From: JACMJL01 sp963791805
GTDB lineage: Bacteria > Bacillota > Clostridia > Clostridiales > Clostridiaceae
Direction: 5' to 3'
Assembly: GCA_963791805.1 (NCBI GenBank)
Contig: CAWBTU010000006.1
Location: 1,240,001-1,304,000, forward strand
Length of the DNA: 64,000 bases
Part shown: positions 1 through 8,419 of the stretch, piece after piece
How positions within the stretch are numbered: the stretch's first letter is position 1
Layout: each line of letters opens with the position of its first letter
Notes under the pieces: generated by a model
Told to the model about the DNA's origin: nothing
Databases searched by the model: none
What the model saw: only the letters and a program-made list of their open reading frames with translations
Made by a program: the position numbers and the translations under genes

Positions 1-636
1 GATAGAATAAAGGGACCTAATTCACCGAAAACTACCCTTGGGGCTCTAAGTTTAGGAAGTAGGATTGATGATACTAGCACAAGTTTTGAACAAGGTTCAA
101 TGGATGATACAGGTAAAAAAACTGATTTTGCTTTGGATGGAAGAGGCTTTTTTACAGTGCAAAGAGACGATGGGACTACAACTCAAAATTATTATACACG
201 AAATGGTCATTTTCATGCTAATTCAAATGGATTACTAGTTAATGATAGTGGGGACTTTGTAATTGACACTAATGGAAATAAAATAAATGTGGGTGATAAT
301 GATTTTACAAGTGATGCTAGTGGTAATTTAACAATCAAAAACACTCAAGGCACAGTTAAGCTAGCTGTAGTTGACTTTAATACTAATCAACCGGTTGTGG
401 AAGCTTATAAAAATTTAATTAAAGATGGAGATAATTTGTATCGAACTAATGAAACACCACAAGCAAGTAATGCTAATGTAAGGCAAAATAACTTAGAGAA
501 ATCAAACATTAATGTAATTTCTCAAATGATAGATATGATGAATGTTATGAGAACATTCGAATCGAATCAGAAAGTATTACAAGCAATAGATGAAAGCTTG
601 GGTAGAACTGTAAATGATGTAGGTAGTTTAAAGTAG
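1..636 (+). CDS. Flagellar basal-body rod protein, FlgF/FlgG (FlhO-type) family, 5' truncated by window edge
   Basis: The reading frame is open from base 1, so the N-terminus lies outside the window; 211 residues are visible. The segment FALDGRGFFTVQR followed by YYTRNGHFH is the conserved core of FlgF/FlgG rod and hook-basal-body proteins. The C-terminal helix, with NVISQMIDMMNVMRTFESNQKVLQ, is the typical FlgG-family coiled segment that packs inside the axial structure. A second family member follows 31 bases later, so the pair matches flhO-flhP of Bacillus. The product is exported by the flagellar type III apparatus and builds the distal rod. The family is certain; whether it is the FlgF or FlgG equivalent is not. 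Confidence 0.9.
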   Translation, partial: DRIKGPNSPKTTLGALSLGSRIDDTSTSFEQGSMDDTGKKTDFALDGRGFFTVQRDDGTTTQNYYTRNGHFHANSNGLLVNDSGDFVIDTNGNKINVGDNDFTSDASGNLTIKNTQGTVKLAVVDFNTNQPVVEAYKNLIKDGDNLYRTNETPQASNANVRQNNLEKSNINVISQMIDMMNVMRTFESNQKVLQAIDESLGRTVNDVGSLK

Positions 637-667
637 AAAGTGTATAAGTAATATAGGAGGTGATTCT

Positions 668-1441
668 TTGATAAGAGCATTATGGAATAGTAGAAGTGGA
701 ATGCAAGCTATGCAGAATAAATTAGATGGTATATCAAATAATGTAGCAAATGTTCAAACTGTTGGTTATAAAAAAGTTGATGTTAGCTTTAATGATTTAG
801 TATACGAACAATTAGAAAGAAATGGTTATCCTACAAATAAAAATGGAGTAAATCAACATCTTGCAGGGTCAGGTGTTAAAGCTAATGAATGGCTTAGAGA
901 TAATACCCAAGGTCCAATGAATCCTACTGGCATTGATACTGATTTGGCAATTGACGGAAAAGGGTTTTTCAAAGTAACTCGAACAGATGGGACTTCAGCT
1001 TATACAAGAGCTGGTAGCTTTAATCTTGATAGAAATGGCGATTTAGTTACTTCTAGTGGTGAAAGAGTTGAGATTAATTATACAGGCAATGTAAAGAAAC
1101 TTACTAAAAATAATTTTACTATTGCAGAAAATGGAGATATTGCTACAAAAGGTAACGATGGTACTTCTAAAATTATTGGAAAAATTAATTTGTACGAGCC
1201 GGTTGGCCAAGATGCAATGATTTCAGTTGGAAATAATTTATATGTTCCTAAAACTGGAATTCAAGTTAATCAGGTTACAGATTCAGGTATTATGCAAAAG
1301 TATACAGAAGGTTCTAATACTGATTTGGCTACTGAAATGACAGATATGATAGTTGCTCAAAGGGCATTTGAATTAAATTCTAAAAGTCTAACTACAGTAG
1401 ATCAAATGATGGGCATAATAAATAACTTAAGAAATAGATAA
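668..1441 (+). CDS. flgG: Flagellar basal-body rod protein FlgG (FlhP-type)
   Basis: A 257-residue protein. Start TTG at 668 is chosen because AGGAGGTGATT lies just upstream and the protein then begins IRALWNSRSGMQAMQNKLDGISNNVANVQTVGYK in two short parts: the hydrophobic N-terminal helix and the NNVANV-x-T-GYK signature of axial flagellar proteins. The core DLAIDGKGFFKVTR and C-terminal helix TEMTDMIVAQRAFELNSKS complete the family pattern. It forms the distal rod of the basal body. It is the second of two related rod genes and is followed by a terminator, so it ends its operon. Confidence 0.93.
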   Translation: MIRALWNSRSGMQAMQNKLDGISNNVANVQTVGYKKVDVSFNDLVYEQLERNGYPTNKNGVNQHLAGSGVKANEWLRDNTQGPMNPTGIDTDLAIDGKGFFKVTRTDGTSAYTRAGSFNLDRNGDLVTSSGERVEINYTGNVKKLTKNNFTIAENGDIATKGNDGTSKIIGKINLYEPVGQDAMISVGNNLYVPKTGIQVNQVTDSGIMQKYTEGSNTDLATEMTDMIVAQRAFELNSKSLTTVDQMMGIINNLRNR

Positions 1442-1469
1442 GAGTTCGAAAGAGCTCTTTTCTTTTTTT
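1440..1469 (+). terminator. Rho-independent terminator after flgG
   Basis: AAGAGTTC and GAGCTCTT form an 8-bp stem with one G-T wobble around a GAAA tetraloop, followed by a T-rich tract (TTTTCTTTTTTT). Confidence 0.85.
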
Positions 1470-1480
1470 GCATTAATATT

Positions 1481-1535
1481 TTGAATTTGACTACATATAA
1501 TATTAATAGAGTATGTAGTCAAATTCAATTTTCTT
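1481..1535 (+). repeat. Perfect 17-bp inverted repeat between flgG and the small cysteine protein gene
   Basis: TTGAATTTGACTACATA (1481-1497) and its exact reverse complement (1512-1528) flank a 14-nt AT-rich loop, then TTTTCTTT follows. It could be a second terminator for read-through from flgG, or an operator/leader hairpin of the gene starting at 1560. The U-rich tail is weaker than that of the terminator just upstream. Confidence 0.6.
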
Positions 1536-1559
1536 TAGTATTAATTTGGAGGAGTTATT

Positions 1560-1787
1560 TTGAAAAGAAATGATAATATAAACTTGGAACAAGGTGACAA
1601 TTATAAGAAAATGGTGTACTGTCCTTATGTAAAAGCTCCGGTAATGATGTGCCAAGGATGCAACATAGAACGTGATTATAATATAGAGTATAATCGCAAT
1701 GAGTATTATCAAAACTTAAGGAATGAGAAATTTAATGAACCAGTAGTTGTTTTTAAAGCAGTTGATATAAAAGAATTGCAAGATTAA
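1560..1787 (+). CDS. Small conserved-type protein with CPY-x8-CxxC cysteines, function unknown
   Basis: A 75-residue protein with TTG start at 1560, supported by GGAGGAG at 1548-1554. It has three cysteines, C21 in a CPY motif and C31/C34 as a CQGC pair. They could bind zinc or an Fe-S centre or be redox-active; this is inference. The rest is polar and rich in Asn, Glu and Tyr with no signal peptide or membrane segment, so it should be cytosolic. It is a single-gene unit between two strong hairpins. I do not recognise the family. Confidence 0.7.
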   Translation: MKRNDNINLEQGDNYKKMVYCPYVKAPVMMCQGCNIERDYNIEYNRNEYYQNLRNEKFNEPVVVFKAVDIKELQD

Positions 1788-1793
1788 AAAAGA

Positions 1794-1839
1794 GAGAATA
1801 ACTTTTCAATAAGTTTATATTTATTGAAGAGTTATTCTC
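1794..1839. terminator. Strong bidirectional terminator between the small protein gene and ppaC
   Basis: A 19-bp stem with one wobble (1794-1812 with 1821-1839) around an 8-nt loop. On the minus strand it is followed by TCTTTTTT, so it terminates the pyrophosphatase transcript. It also lies directly after the plus-strand gene ending at 1787. Confidence 0.85.
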
Positions 1840-1857
1840 ACATAAGTTTAGTAGTAT

Positions 1858-3504
1858 TTAATTTTTTAAAGAAGATATTATATTGCTTAAAGGTGGAATG
1901 ACTTGTTTTTTTCGTGAAAGAATTCCAGGAAGATAAACTGAGTCATTTTCAAGTGTTATATTATATGTCTTGGCAATCAAGTCCTTATTTTCTCCTGCTA
2001 CAAGGATTTCAGAGCCATCTTTAATTATGTCTGTTAGCATTAGAATAAGTAAATTAAAATTATTCTCAGAGGCTGTTTTATTCATTAATGTTAACATATC
2101 TTCTTTCATAGACTCAAAACCTTCTAAGTCCATAGTTCCTACCTGAGAAACTCCAACCTTATAATCTTCTAAAGTAAATATCTTGAAATCTTGATGAAAG
2201 ATTTCTTCTACAGTTTTTCCTTTTAAGGAAGTACCTGCTTTAAACATTTCTTCTGAAAATTTATTTGGGTCTATGCATGCTATTTCAGTAAGCTTTTTTA
2301 GCATTATTCTATCTATATTAGTTGATGTTGGCGATTTAAACATAAGAGTATCTGAAATTATAGCAGCTGCAAGAACTCCAGCAGTTTTCTTTGATGGCCT
2401 TATGCCATTCTCAAAAAATATTGAGGCAATTATAGTAGAAGTACTTCCTACTGGTTCATTCCTAAAATAAATGGGTAGGCCAGTTTGAATATCTGCAATT
2501 CTATGATGATCTATTATTTCAAGAACTTCTGCATCCTCAATACCATCAACGGATTGAGTTGTTTCGTTATGGTCTAGTAATATTAGTTTCTTCTTGTTTT
2601 GAGAGATTAAGTGGTACCTTGAAATACTGCCTACAACATGATTGTTTAAATCTACAACAGGATAACTTCTATATCTAGTTGTAAGCATAATGTCTTTTAT
2701 ATCTTCTACTAAATCATCTGTCCTGAATTTTACTAAATCATGTTTCGCCATAACATAACTTATTGGAATACTTTGAGTGATTAATCTTGCAGTTGTATAA
2801 GAATCATAAGGCGTTGTAATAATACAACAATCTGATTTTTTCGCTTTAAGTAGGACTTCTTCACTCACTTCGAAATTGCTAGTAACAATCATTAGAGAAG
2901 CTTTAGCGTCGATTATCATAATCTGGGTATCTTGTTGATTTCCACAAATTACAATATCGCCTTCTTCAATTTTTTCCTTTGCAAAGTCAGGCTCTAATGT
3001 TGTCACTAATATTTTGCCTAAGAATTTTGGGTTTTGATTCTTTAAATATACTAAATTAGCAGAAAGGGTATCAATTATATTTTCTATAGTAGTATTACTT
3101 TTAGATAATAAATTACTATCCCATATGTCTGTAAATATATTTGCTAAATCGGTTATAGAAGCTATGCCTATTAGTTTATTGTCGCAGTCGGTGACAGGAA
3201 GGGTCTTTATATTATTCTTTCTAATTATCTCCCAGGCCTTTCTAAGTGAGATTTCGGGAGAAACCACAGCAATATTATCAATATTTAAATCAGAAATTTG
3301 AGTTTTAACTGTTTCAATTAAAACAGGAGCTTCAACTCCAAAGTGATCTAAAATAAATTGAGATTCCCTATTTAATTCACCTAGTCGTATAGGAATCGCT
3401 GGGATACTGCCAGTCTTGTTTTTAAATTCAGCGTATGCAATGGATGCACAAATTGAATCTGTGTCAGGATTTTTATGTCCAGTTATGTAAAGTACTTCGC
3501 TCAT
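1858..3504 (-). CDS. ppaC: Manganese-dependent inorganic pyrophosphatase, family II with CBS and DRTGG domains
   Basis: A 548-residue cytosolic enzyme that hydrolyses pyrophosphate to phosphate. The DHH domain starts with ITGHKNPDTDS and resumes with LLDHNE and the signature IDHHR near residue 335. The C-terminal DHHA2 part ends with the substrate-binding SRKKQ motif. Between the two DHH halves sit a CBS domain (about 70-125), a DRTGG-like domain and a second CBS domain (about 250-305). That insertion makes the protein far longer than plain family II enzymes of about 310 residues. Known members of this architecture are controlled by adenine nucleotides bound to the CBS pair. The start follows GGGGG on the minus strand. 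It is transcribed alone between its own promoter and a terminator. Confidence 0.95.
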   Translation of the reverse strand: MSEVLYITGHKNPDTDSICASIAYAEFKNKTGSIPAIPIRLGELNRESQFILDHFGVEAPVLIETVKTQISDLNIDNIAVVSPEISLRKAWEIIRKNNIKTLPVTDCDNKLIGIASITDLANIFTDIWDSNLLSKSNTTIENIIDTLSANLVYLKNQNPKFLGKILVTTLEPDFAKEKIEEGDIVICGNQQDTQIMIIDAKASLMIVTSNFEVSEEVLLKAKKSDCCIITTPYDSYTTARLITQSIPISYVMAKHDLVKFRTDDLVEDIKDIMLTTRYRSYPVVDLNNHVVGSISRYHLISQNKKKLILLDHNETTQSVDGIEDAEVLEIIDHHRIADIQTGLPIYFRNEPVGSTSTIIASIFFENGIRPSKKTAGVLAAAIISDTLMFKSPTSTNIDRIMLKKLTEIACIDPNKFSEEMFKAGTSLKGKTVEEIFHQDFKIFTLEDYKVGVSQVGTMDLEGFESMKEDMLTLMNKTASENNFNLLILMLTDIIKDGSEILVAGENKDLIAKTYNITLENDSVYLPGILSRKKQVIPPLSNIISSLKN

Positions 3505-3538
3505 TAAATTGCCCCCTATTATTATGTGTTTACACTTT

Positions 3539-3567
3539 ATTTTATATTGTAAGTTTTTAAATGTAAA
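3539..3567 (-). promoter_or_regulatory. Sigma-A-type promoter of ppaC
   Basis: Read on the minus strand, TTTACA, a 17-bp spacer and TAAAAT lie upstream of the ppaC start, giving a leader of about 30 bases. Confidence 0.6.
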
Positions 3568-3658
3568 GGAAATAAATTATTTTTCATAAGAGACTAGGTA
3601 AATCTCATATAATACTAGAGAGTAATTTTATGATTATTAATACTTGAGGAGTGAATTT

Positions 3659-6196
3659 ATGGAACAAAATAATGAACTTTATGGATTAAGTTCTAAAGAA
3701 GCTAAGCGAAGGCTAGACAGATATGGCTTAAATCAACTCAAAAAAAAGAAAAAGGTTTCAAGGTTAAAAATATTTTTCGAACAATTTAATGATTTTATTA
3801 CATGGGTACTTTTAGGAGCCACAATAATTTCAGGCTTAATGGGTGAAAAAGCTGACGCGATAACAATTATTATTATAGTAGTTATTAATGCAGCTCTTGG
3901 GTTTATACAAGAGTATAAAACGGAAAAGTCTTTAGAAGCGTTAAATAAGCTTGCATCACCCACTGGAAAAGTTGTGAGAGATGGTAAAATTCAAATAGTT
4001 AATGCTGAACTAATAGTTCCTGGAGATATTCTTATTCTAGAAAGCGGAGATAGAATACCTGCTGATGGTTTTTTAATAGAGCAGAGCGGTGTGATGATTG
4101 ATGAATCTATTTTAACAGGTGAATCAGTGGGGGTGGAAAAAAAGTGTAATAGTAAAAATTCTAATATTTATATGGGTACAATTGTACTTACTGGTAAAGG
4201 TTATGCTAAGGTATGCGAAACTGGTATGAAAACCGAGATGGGGAAAATTGCAGATATGCTTCAAAGTATTGAGGAGGAAAAATCCCCATTAAAGGATCGA
4301 TTAAATAGTCTTGGAAAGGTTTTAGTCATAATTTGTTTAATAATTTGTTTTGCGGTAACAGTTCTTGGAATAGCAAGAGGGCAAAATAAATATCAAATGT
4401 TTTTGCTAGGGGTAAGCTTAGCTGTGGCGGCTATACCAGAAGGCTTGCCTGCAATTGTAACCGTTGCCTTGGCACTAGGTGTATCAAGAATGTTAAAAAG
4501 AAACGCATTAGTTAGAAAGCTTCCAGCAGTTGAAACTCTGGGTTGTACTTCTATTATTTGTAGTGACAAAACAGGAACACTTACACAAAATAATATGTCA
4601 GTGGTAGAACTCTATTATGATGAAGAAAGACATAAAATTGATGATATATCAAATAATAAGATATTGAAGAAATGTTTTACATATTGCAATGATTGTAATT
4701 ACAATTTTAATGAAAGAGAATTTAAAAATGCCCTATTGGGTGACCCAACAGAAGCAGCCTTGATAAAAGCATTTTTCAAAAGCACTAAAGAAGTAAAAGA
4801 TTTTCTTAGTTTGGGAAAAAGAGTATTTGATATACCCTTTGATTCAGATAGAAAGATGATGTCAGTAATAATAAAAGAAAATATGAATCAAGTTGCATAC
4901 GTTAAAGGTGCCCCAGAAAAACTATTAAAGAAATGTACACATATATTAGTTAGAGGGGAGGTAAGGATTCTTAATGACATTGAAAGAAGACGTATATATA
5001 AAGTTGTGGAGGAAATGTCATACAATGCTTTAAGATGTATTGGAGCAGCCTATAAAGTCACAGGAATAAATAAAGGGAAGGATTTAGAATCGAATTTAAT
5101 TTTTGCTGGTATTGCAGGAATGATAGATCCACCAAGAAAAGAAGCAAAGGATGCAGTACTAAAATGTAAAATTGCTAGCATAAAACCAATAATGATAACA
5201 GGTGATCATAAGAATACTGCATTTGCTATAGGTAAAGAATTAGAAATATGTAAATCTGAAAATGAGGTTATAACTGGGGAAGAGTTAGATAATTTAACCC
5301 AAAAACAGCTTATAGAAAAAGTGGACAAATATACCGTGTTTGCTAGAGTAAATCCAAATCATAAATTAAGAGTAGTTAAGGCTTTTAAAAGTAAAAATAA
5401 AATAGTTGCTATGACTGGTGATGGGGTAAATGATGCACCTGCAGTAAAAGAAGCAGATATAGGTATATCTATGGGCATATCTGGAACAGATGTAACAAAA
5501 GAAGCATCTTCAATGATTCTTTTAGATGATGATTTTTCAACTATAGTTTCTGCAGTAGAAGAGGGTAGAGTAATATATGACAATATAAGAAAATTTATTA
5601 GATATCTTCTTTCTTGCAATCTTGGAGAAGTACTTACGATGTTTTTATCATCTTTATTCTATTTAGATACGCCACTACTACCAATTCAAATTTTATTAGT
5701 AAACTTGGCTACAGATGGACTTCCTGCTATTGCTCTTGGTGTGGACCCATCGGATGGTGATGTGATGTACCAGAAGCCTAGAAAGAAGAATGAGAGCGTA
5801 TTTTCGAGAGGACTTAAAGAAAAGATATTTATAAGAGGTACTTTGATAGGGGTATGCACTATATTAGCCTTTCTTGTGGGTAAATACTATGGTATGGATC
5901 TTGAAACTTGTAGAACATTAACTTTATGTACATTAATATTATCACAATTAATTCATGTATTTGAATGTAGATCAGAAAAACATTCTATATTTGAGATGAA
6001 TTTATTTACTAATTTATATCTTGTTGCTGCAGTTATAATATCCATATTATTATTACTTTGTGTTCTTTATGTACCATTTTTGGAAAAGGTATTCCATACA
6101 GTTGCTATTAATCCCGCACAATGGCTTATAGTAGTATTTTTCTCCGGAATAATTGCTTTTATTAATAGCTTATATTTACTTTTGGGAAAAAAATAA
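3659..6196 (+). CDS. Calcium-type cation-translocating P-type ATPase (P2A, PMR1/SERCA-like)
   Basis: A membrane pump of 845 residues. Start ATG 3659 is chosen over the in-frame TTG at 3644 because GAGGAG (the SD) overlaps that TTG. Visible motifs in order are TGES in the actuator domain, PEGLP in membrane segment 4 (an ion-binding motif typical of Ca pumps), CSDKTGTLTQN with the phosphorylated Asp, KGAPE in the nucleotide domain, MITGDH and MTGDGVNDAP in the hinge. About ten hydrophobic segments are arranged as expected. It most likely exports Ca2+ (or Mn2+) using ATP. It is monocistronic and followed by a terminator. The exact ion cannot be settled from sequence alone. Confidence 0.92.
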   Translation: MEQNNELYGLSSKEAKRRLDRYGLNQLKKKKKVSRLKIFFEQFNDFITWVLLGATIISGLMGEKADAITIIIIVVINAALGFIQEYKTEKSLEALNKLASPTGKVVRDGKIQIVNAELIVPGDILILESGDRIPADGFLIEQSGVMIDESILTGESVGVEKKCNSKNSNIYMGTIVLTGKGYAKVCETGMKTEMGKIADMLQSIEEEKSPLKDRLNSLGKVLVIICLIICFAVTVLGIARGQNKYQMFLLGVSLAVAAIPEGLPAIVTVALALGVSRMLKRNALVRKLPAVETLGCTSIICSDKTGTLTQNNMSVVELYYDEERHKIDDISNNKILKKCFTYCNDCNYNFNEREFKNALLGDPTEAALIKAFFKSTKEVKDFLSLGKRVFDIPFDSDRKMMSVIIKENMNQVAYVKGAPEKLLKKCTHILVRGEVRILNDIERRRIYKVVEEMSYNALRCIGAAYKVTGINKGKDLESNLIFAGIAGMIDPPRKEAKDAVLKCKIASIKPIMITGDHKNTAFAIGKELEICKSENEVITGEELDNLTQKQLIEKVDKYTVFARVNPNHKLRVVKAFKSKNKIVAMTGDGVNDAPAVKEADIGISMGISGTDVTKEASSMILLDDDFSTIVSAVEEGRVIYDNIRKFIRYLLSCNLGEVLTMFLSSLFYLDTPLLPIQILLVNLATDGLPAIALGVDPSDGDVMYQKPRKKNESVFSRGLKEKIFIRGTLIGVCTILAFLVGKYYGMDLETCRTLTLCTLILSQLIHVFECRSEKHSIFEMNLFTNLYLVAAVIISILLLLCVLYVPFLEKVFHTVAINPAQWLIVVFFSGIIAFINSLYLLLGKK

Positions 6197-6230
6197 CTGG
6201 AGGTACTTCCTCCAGTTTCTTTTATTTCAT
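6195..6230. terminator. Terminator of the P-type ATPase gene, shared with the converging gene
   Basis: AACTGGAGG and CCTCCAGTT form a perfect 9-bp stem with a TACTT loop, followed by TCTTTTATTT. It overlaps the ATPase stop codon. The converging minus-strand gene ends at 6222. Confidence 0.88.
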
Positions 6231-6638
6231 TTTATTGTTCTTTATAACAGTTTTTTGTGGCTTACCTTTTGTTGGAAATAACTCTTTTTTATTTGTTTGA
6301 TTTATAACATTCATAATTTGTAAAATCTCTTTTTTCTCTTTGCCTTTTTTACCTTTTTTGCTCTTCATAGCCTGAACGATTACAAGATTACCTTGATTAA
6401 TTGGAATGAATTCTGGTTTTTTGAACCATTTATTTTTAGCATAAGAACATTGAACTACTTGTTTACTTCTTTCTGGTCTTACTAGCATTACAATTTTTAG
6501 TTTATGAAAAATCCAAAGAACTGCTTTTTCCTCAACTTTAATTGATACAACATTTCCTTGAACTTGAGCGAGTCTATCTCCGTATTTTTCTAGATATGAT
6601 TTTGCGTAACGTTCTTGCATTTTTTCTCTGAAACCCAT
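6222..6638 (-). CDS. Conserved hypothetical basic protein of clostridia
   Basis: A 138-residue soluble protein. The start at 6638 follows AAAGGGGTAG on the minus strand and gives MGFREKMQERYAKSYLEKYG. A longer frame reaching 6698 would run into the palindromic element at 6691-6842 and lacks a site. The centre is a compact beta-rich region (GNVVSIKVEEKAVLWIFHKL), while the C-terminus is strongly basic and low in complexity (KKGKKGKEKK), suggesting contact with RNA, DNA or acidic phospholipid heads; that is inference. I know similar proteins only as uncharacterised clostridial products. No function is assigned. Confidence 0.75.
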   Translation of the reverse strand: MGFREKMQERYAKSYLEKYGDRLAQVQGNVVSIKVEEKAVLWIFHKLKIVMLVRPERSKQVVQCSYAKNKWFKKPEFIPINQGNLVIVQAMKSKKGKKGKEKKEILQIMNVINQTNKKELFPTKGKPQKTVIKNNKMK

Positions 6639-6690
6639 ATATTCTACCCCTTTATCTTCAACTTTGTTTTGAATTAGGTATCTGAAATTA

Positions 6691-6842
6691 AATAACAAGG
6701 CAAAGATGCGACGGATATTTTAATTCAGACAAGGAGACAGAGGCCGCAGATAGTTGCGCTATCTAAGGATTTTGTCGACGAAGTATGAATTAAAATAGAC
6801 TAGCATATTGACTAGTTATTTATTTGAAGATGCCTTAGTATT
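6691..6842. repeat. Nested palindromic element of about 152 bp
   Basis: Three nested inverted repeats share nearly one centre: outer 6691-6702 with 6831-6842 (12 bp, two mismatches, core AAGGCA/TGCCTT), middle TATTTTAATTCA 6716-6727 with 6786-6797 (perfect 12 bp), inner AGATAG 6748-6753 with CTATCT 6759-6764. The interior is much more GC-rich than the surroundings and holds a GTCGAC site. The ends resemble the terminal repeats of a MITE; it could also be a structured RNA. No coding potential was seen. Confidence 0.6.
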
Positions 6843-6895
6843 ATACGGAGATTATTATAACATAAATATAATACATTTAATAGCAATTTGAAAAA

Positions 6896-6970
6896 ATTGC
6901 ACAAGATAACCCGTGACACCTCTCATCTCCAGAGCCTATACTAAAAAGAGAGGGATTTCACGCTCCTAAC
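6896..6970 (+). repeat. Dispersed hairpin repeat, copy A (plus orientation)
   Basis: It contains the shared 5' block TTGC, two variable bases, AAGATAACCCGTGACACC, the shared interior CCAGAG...AAAAGAG, and the partner arm ending TTTCACG. The stem is the least regular of the three copies, but the CGTGA/TCACG base is kept. Related copies lie at 13074-13151 (minus) and 19754-19823 (plus). Confidence 0.75.
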
Positions 6971-7031
6971 ACTATATAAGATAAAACCTAGAATTAATAA
7001 TTTATTAATGATTTCTAGTAATAGATGAAAA

Positions 7032-7061
7032 TTGAATAAGAATATGGTAAGATAATATAAA
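7032..7061 (+). promoter_or_regulatory. Possible promoter of the hyp operon
   Basis: TTGAAT, an 18-bp spacer and TATAAA precede hypC by about 45 bases. The match is moderate in very AT-rich DNA. Confidence 0.4.
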
Positions 7062-7104
7062 TATTTATTAATTTAGAAATTTTATAGATAAAGGAGTCGT
7101 TAGA

Positions 7105-7353
7105 ATGTGTCTTGGAATACCTCTTAAAATAATCCAAATAGATGGAACTGAAGCAGTAGGAGAAATGAATGGAATACAAAATAAAATCAGAATAGATTTA
7201 TTACCTAATGTTAAAATAGGTGATTATGTAATGGTACATGCAGGTTTTGGAATTGAAATAATTAACGAAACCCTAGCAAAAGAAACTATTGAAACAATGT
7301 TAGAAATTGAAGAGCTAATGAGTGATGCAGCGGAGGATAACAGTGGAAAGTAA
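7105..7353 (+). CDS. hypC: Hydrogenase maturation chaperone HypC (HypC/HybG/HupF family)
   Basis: An 82-residue protein starting MCLGIPLKI, with the essential Cys2 exposed after Met removal, and the conserved VHAGFGIEI segment. HypC carries the Fe(CN)2CO unit together with HypD and delivers it to the precursor of the NiFe-hydrogenase large subunit. AAAGGAG precedes the ATG. It is the first gene of hypC-D-E-A-B, and its 3' end overlaps hypD by 11 bases, which indicates translational coupling. No hydrogenase structural gene is in the window, so the target enzyme lies elsewhere. Confidence 0.95.
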   Translation: MCLGIPLKIIQIDGTEAVGEMNGIQNKIRIDLLPNVKIGDYVMVHAGFGIEIINETLAKETIETMLEIEELMSDAAEDNSGK

Positions 7354-8419
7354 ATATTTTGAAGTAATTAAAAAAATAGAGGAAATAAATCAATATAAAG
7401 ATAAAATAAATATTATGGAAGTATGTGGCACCCATACCAACGCAATAGGTAAATTTGGTATAAGAAATTTGCTTAATTCCAATATTAATCTTATTTCTGG
7501 ACCTGGGTGCCCTGTTTGTGTTACTCCTGATATTTATATAGATTATGTATACAATTTATCTTTAAAGCCAGAAATCATAATTGCTACCTATGGAGACATG
7601 TTAAGAGTTCCTGGATCAAATCCTAAATATACCCTTGAGAAAGCAAAGGCATTAGGGGCCAACGTTAAAATTATCTATTCATCAGTGGATGCAGTAGAAC
7701 TAGCCAAAGCAACTCCCTATAAAAAGGTAGTATTTCTAGGAATAGGGTTTGAAACAACAACACCAGCCACAGCAATAGCAGTTTTAGAAGCTCAGAAGAA
7801 AGGCATTGATAATTTTTATGTTCTATCTGTACATAAAATAGTAGAACCAGTTATGAGAGCTTTACTTTCTGATGAAGAGTTAAAGATTGATGGATTTATT
7901 ATTCCTGGGCACGTGGCAGTGATTATTGGAGAGGAAGGGTTTAAATTTCTTGATGAATACAATTGTCCTGGTGTAATAGCAGGCTTTGCCCTTGAAGAAG
8001 TTGTGGATGGAATTTATGACCTAATTAAGGTAGTTAATAATAAAGGAGAACTAGTTTCTAATTCCTACAAAAAACTAGTTAAAAAAGAAGGAAACAAAAC
8101 TGCTATGGCATTAATCGATATGTTTTTTGATAAAAGAGATGATGCATGGAGAGGTCTAGGCATTATACCGCAAAGTGGATATAAATTAAAAAAACAGTAT
8201 GAAGCCTATGATATTGAAAAATTATATCCTTTAAATGTTTCTGAAAGCAAAAGTAATTCTTTATGCAAATGTGGGGAAGTTTTAAAGGGAAAGATAAAAC
8301 CAAACCAATGTGGCTTATTTGGAAAAGCATGTTTGCCTGAAAATCCAATTGGACCTTGTATGGTTTCTCAAGAAGGAAGTTGTGCAGCATATTATAGATA
8401 TAACGGAGGAGACTTATAG
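7343..8419 (+). CDS. hypD: Hydrogenase maturation Fe-S protein HypD
   Basis: A 358-residue protein. GTG 7343 is chosen as start because CGGAGG lies 6-7 bases upstream; the in-frame GTG/ATG at 7322-7325 lack a site. The family motifs MEVCGTHT and SGPGCPVC are present, as is the C-terminal cysteine cluster (CKCGEVLKGK, NQCGLFGKAC, GPCMVSQEGSC) that binds the [4Fe-4S] centre. HypD is the scaffold on which the Fe(CN)2CO cofactor is assembled, together with HypC. It lies between hypC and hypE with no gaps. Confidence 0.95.
   Translation: MESKYFEVIKKIEEINQYKDKINIMEVCGTHTNAIGKFGIRNLLNSNINLISGPGCPVCVTPDIYIDYVYNLSLKPEIIIATYGDMLRVPGSNPKYTLEKAKALGANVKIIYSSVDAVELAKATPYKKVVFLGIGFETTTPATAIAVLEAQKKGIDNFYVLSVHKIVEPVMRALLSDEELKIDGFIIPGHVAVIIGEEGFKFLDEYNCPGVIAGFALEEVVDGIYDLIKVVNNKGELVSNSYKKLVKKEGNKTAMALIDMFFDKRDDAWRGLGIIPQSGYKLKKQYEAYDIEKLYPLNVSESKSNSLCKCGEVLKGKIKPNQCGLFGKACLPENPIGPCMVSQEGSCAAYYRYNGGDL

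Larger units (their letters stand above)
6639..7104. other. Gene-free stretch before hypC
   Basis: This intergenic region of about 465 bases holds the 152-bp palindrome, a small perfect hairpin (GCAATTT, GAAA loop, AAATTGC at 6883-6900), one copy of the dispersed hairpin repeat (6896-6970) and a possible hypC promoter. No further gene is visible on either strand. Confidence 0.7.

Noticed and set aside
1503..1712. A 69-codon hydrophobic open frame on the minus strand
   Set aside because: It overlaps the better supported small cysteine gene and the inverted repeat, and has no ribosome site.
6639..6698. N-terminal extension of the conserved hypothetical protein
   Set aside because: It has no ribosome site and enters the palindromic element; the start at 6638 has a good site.
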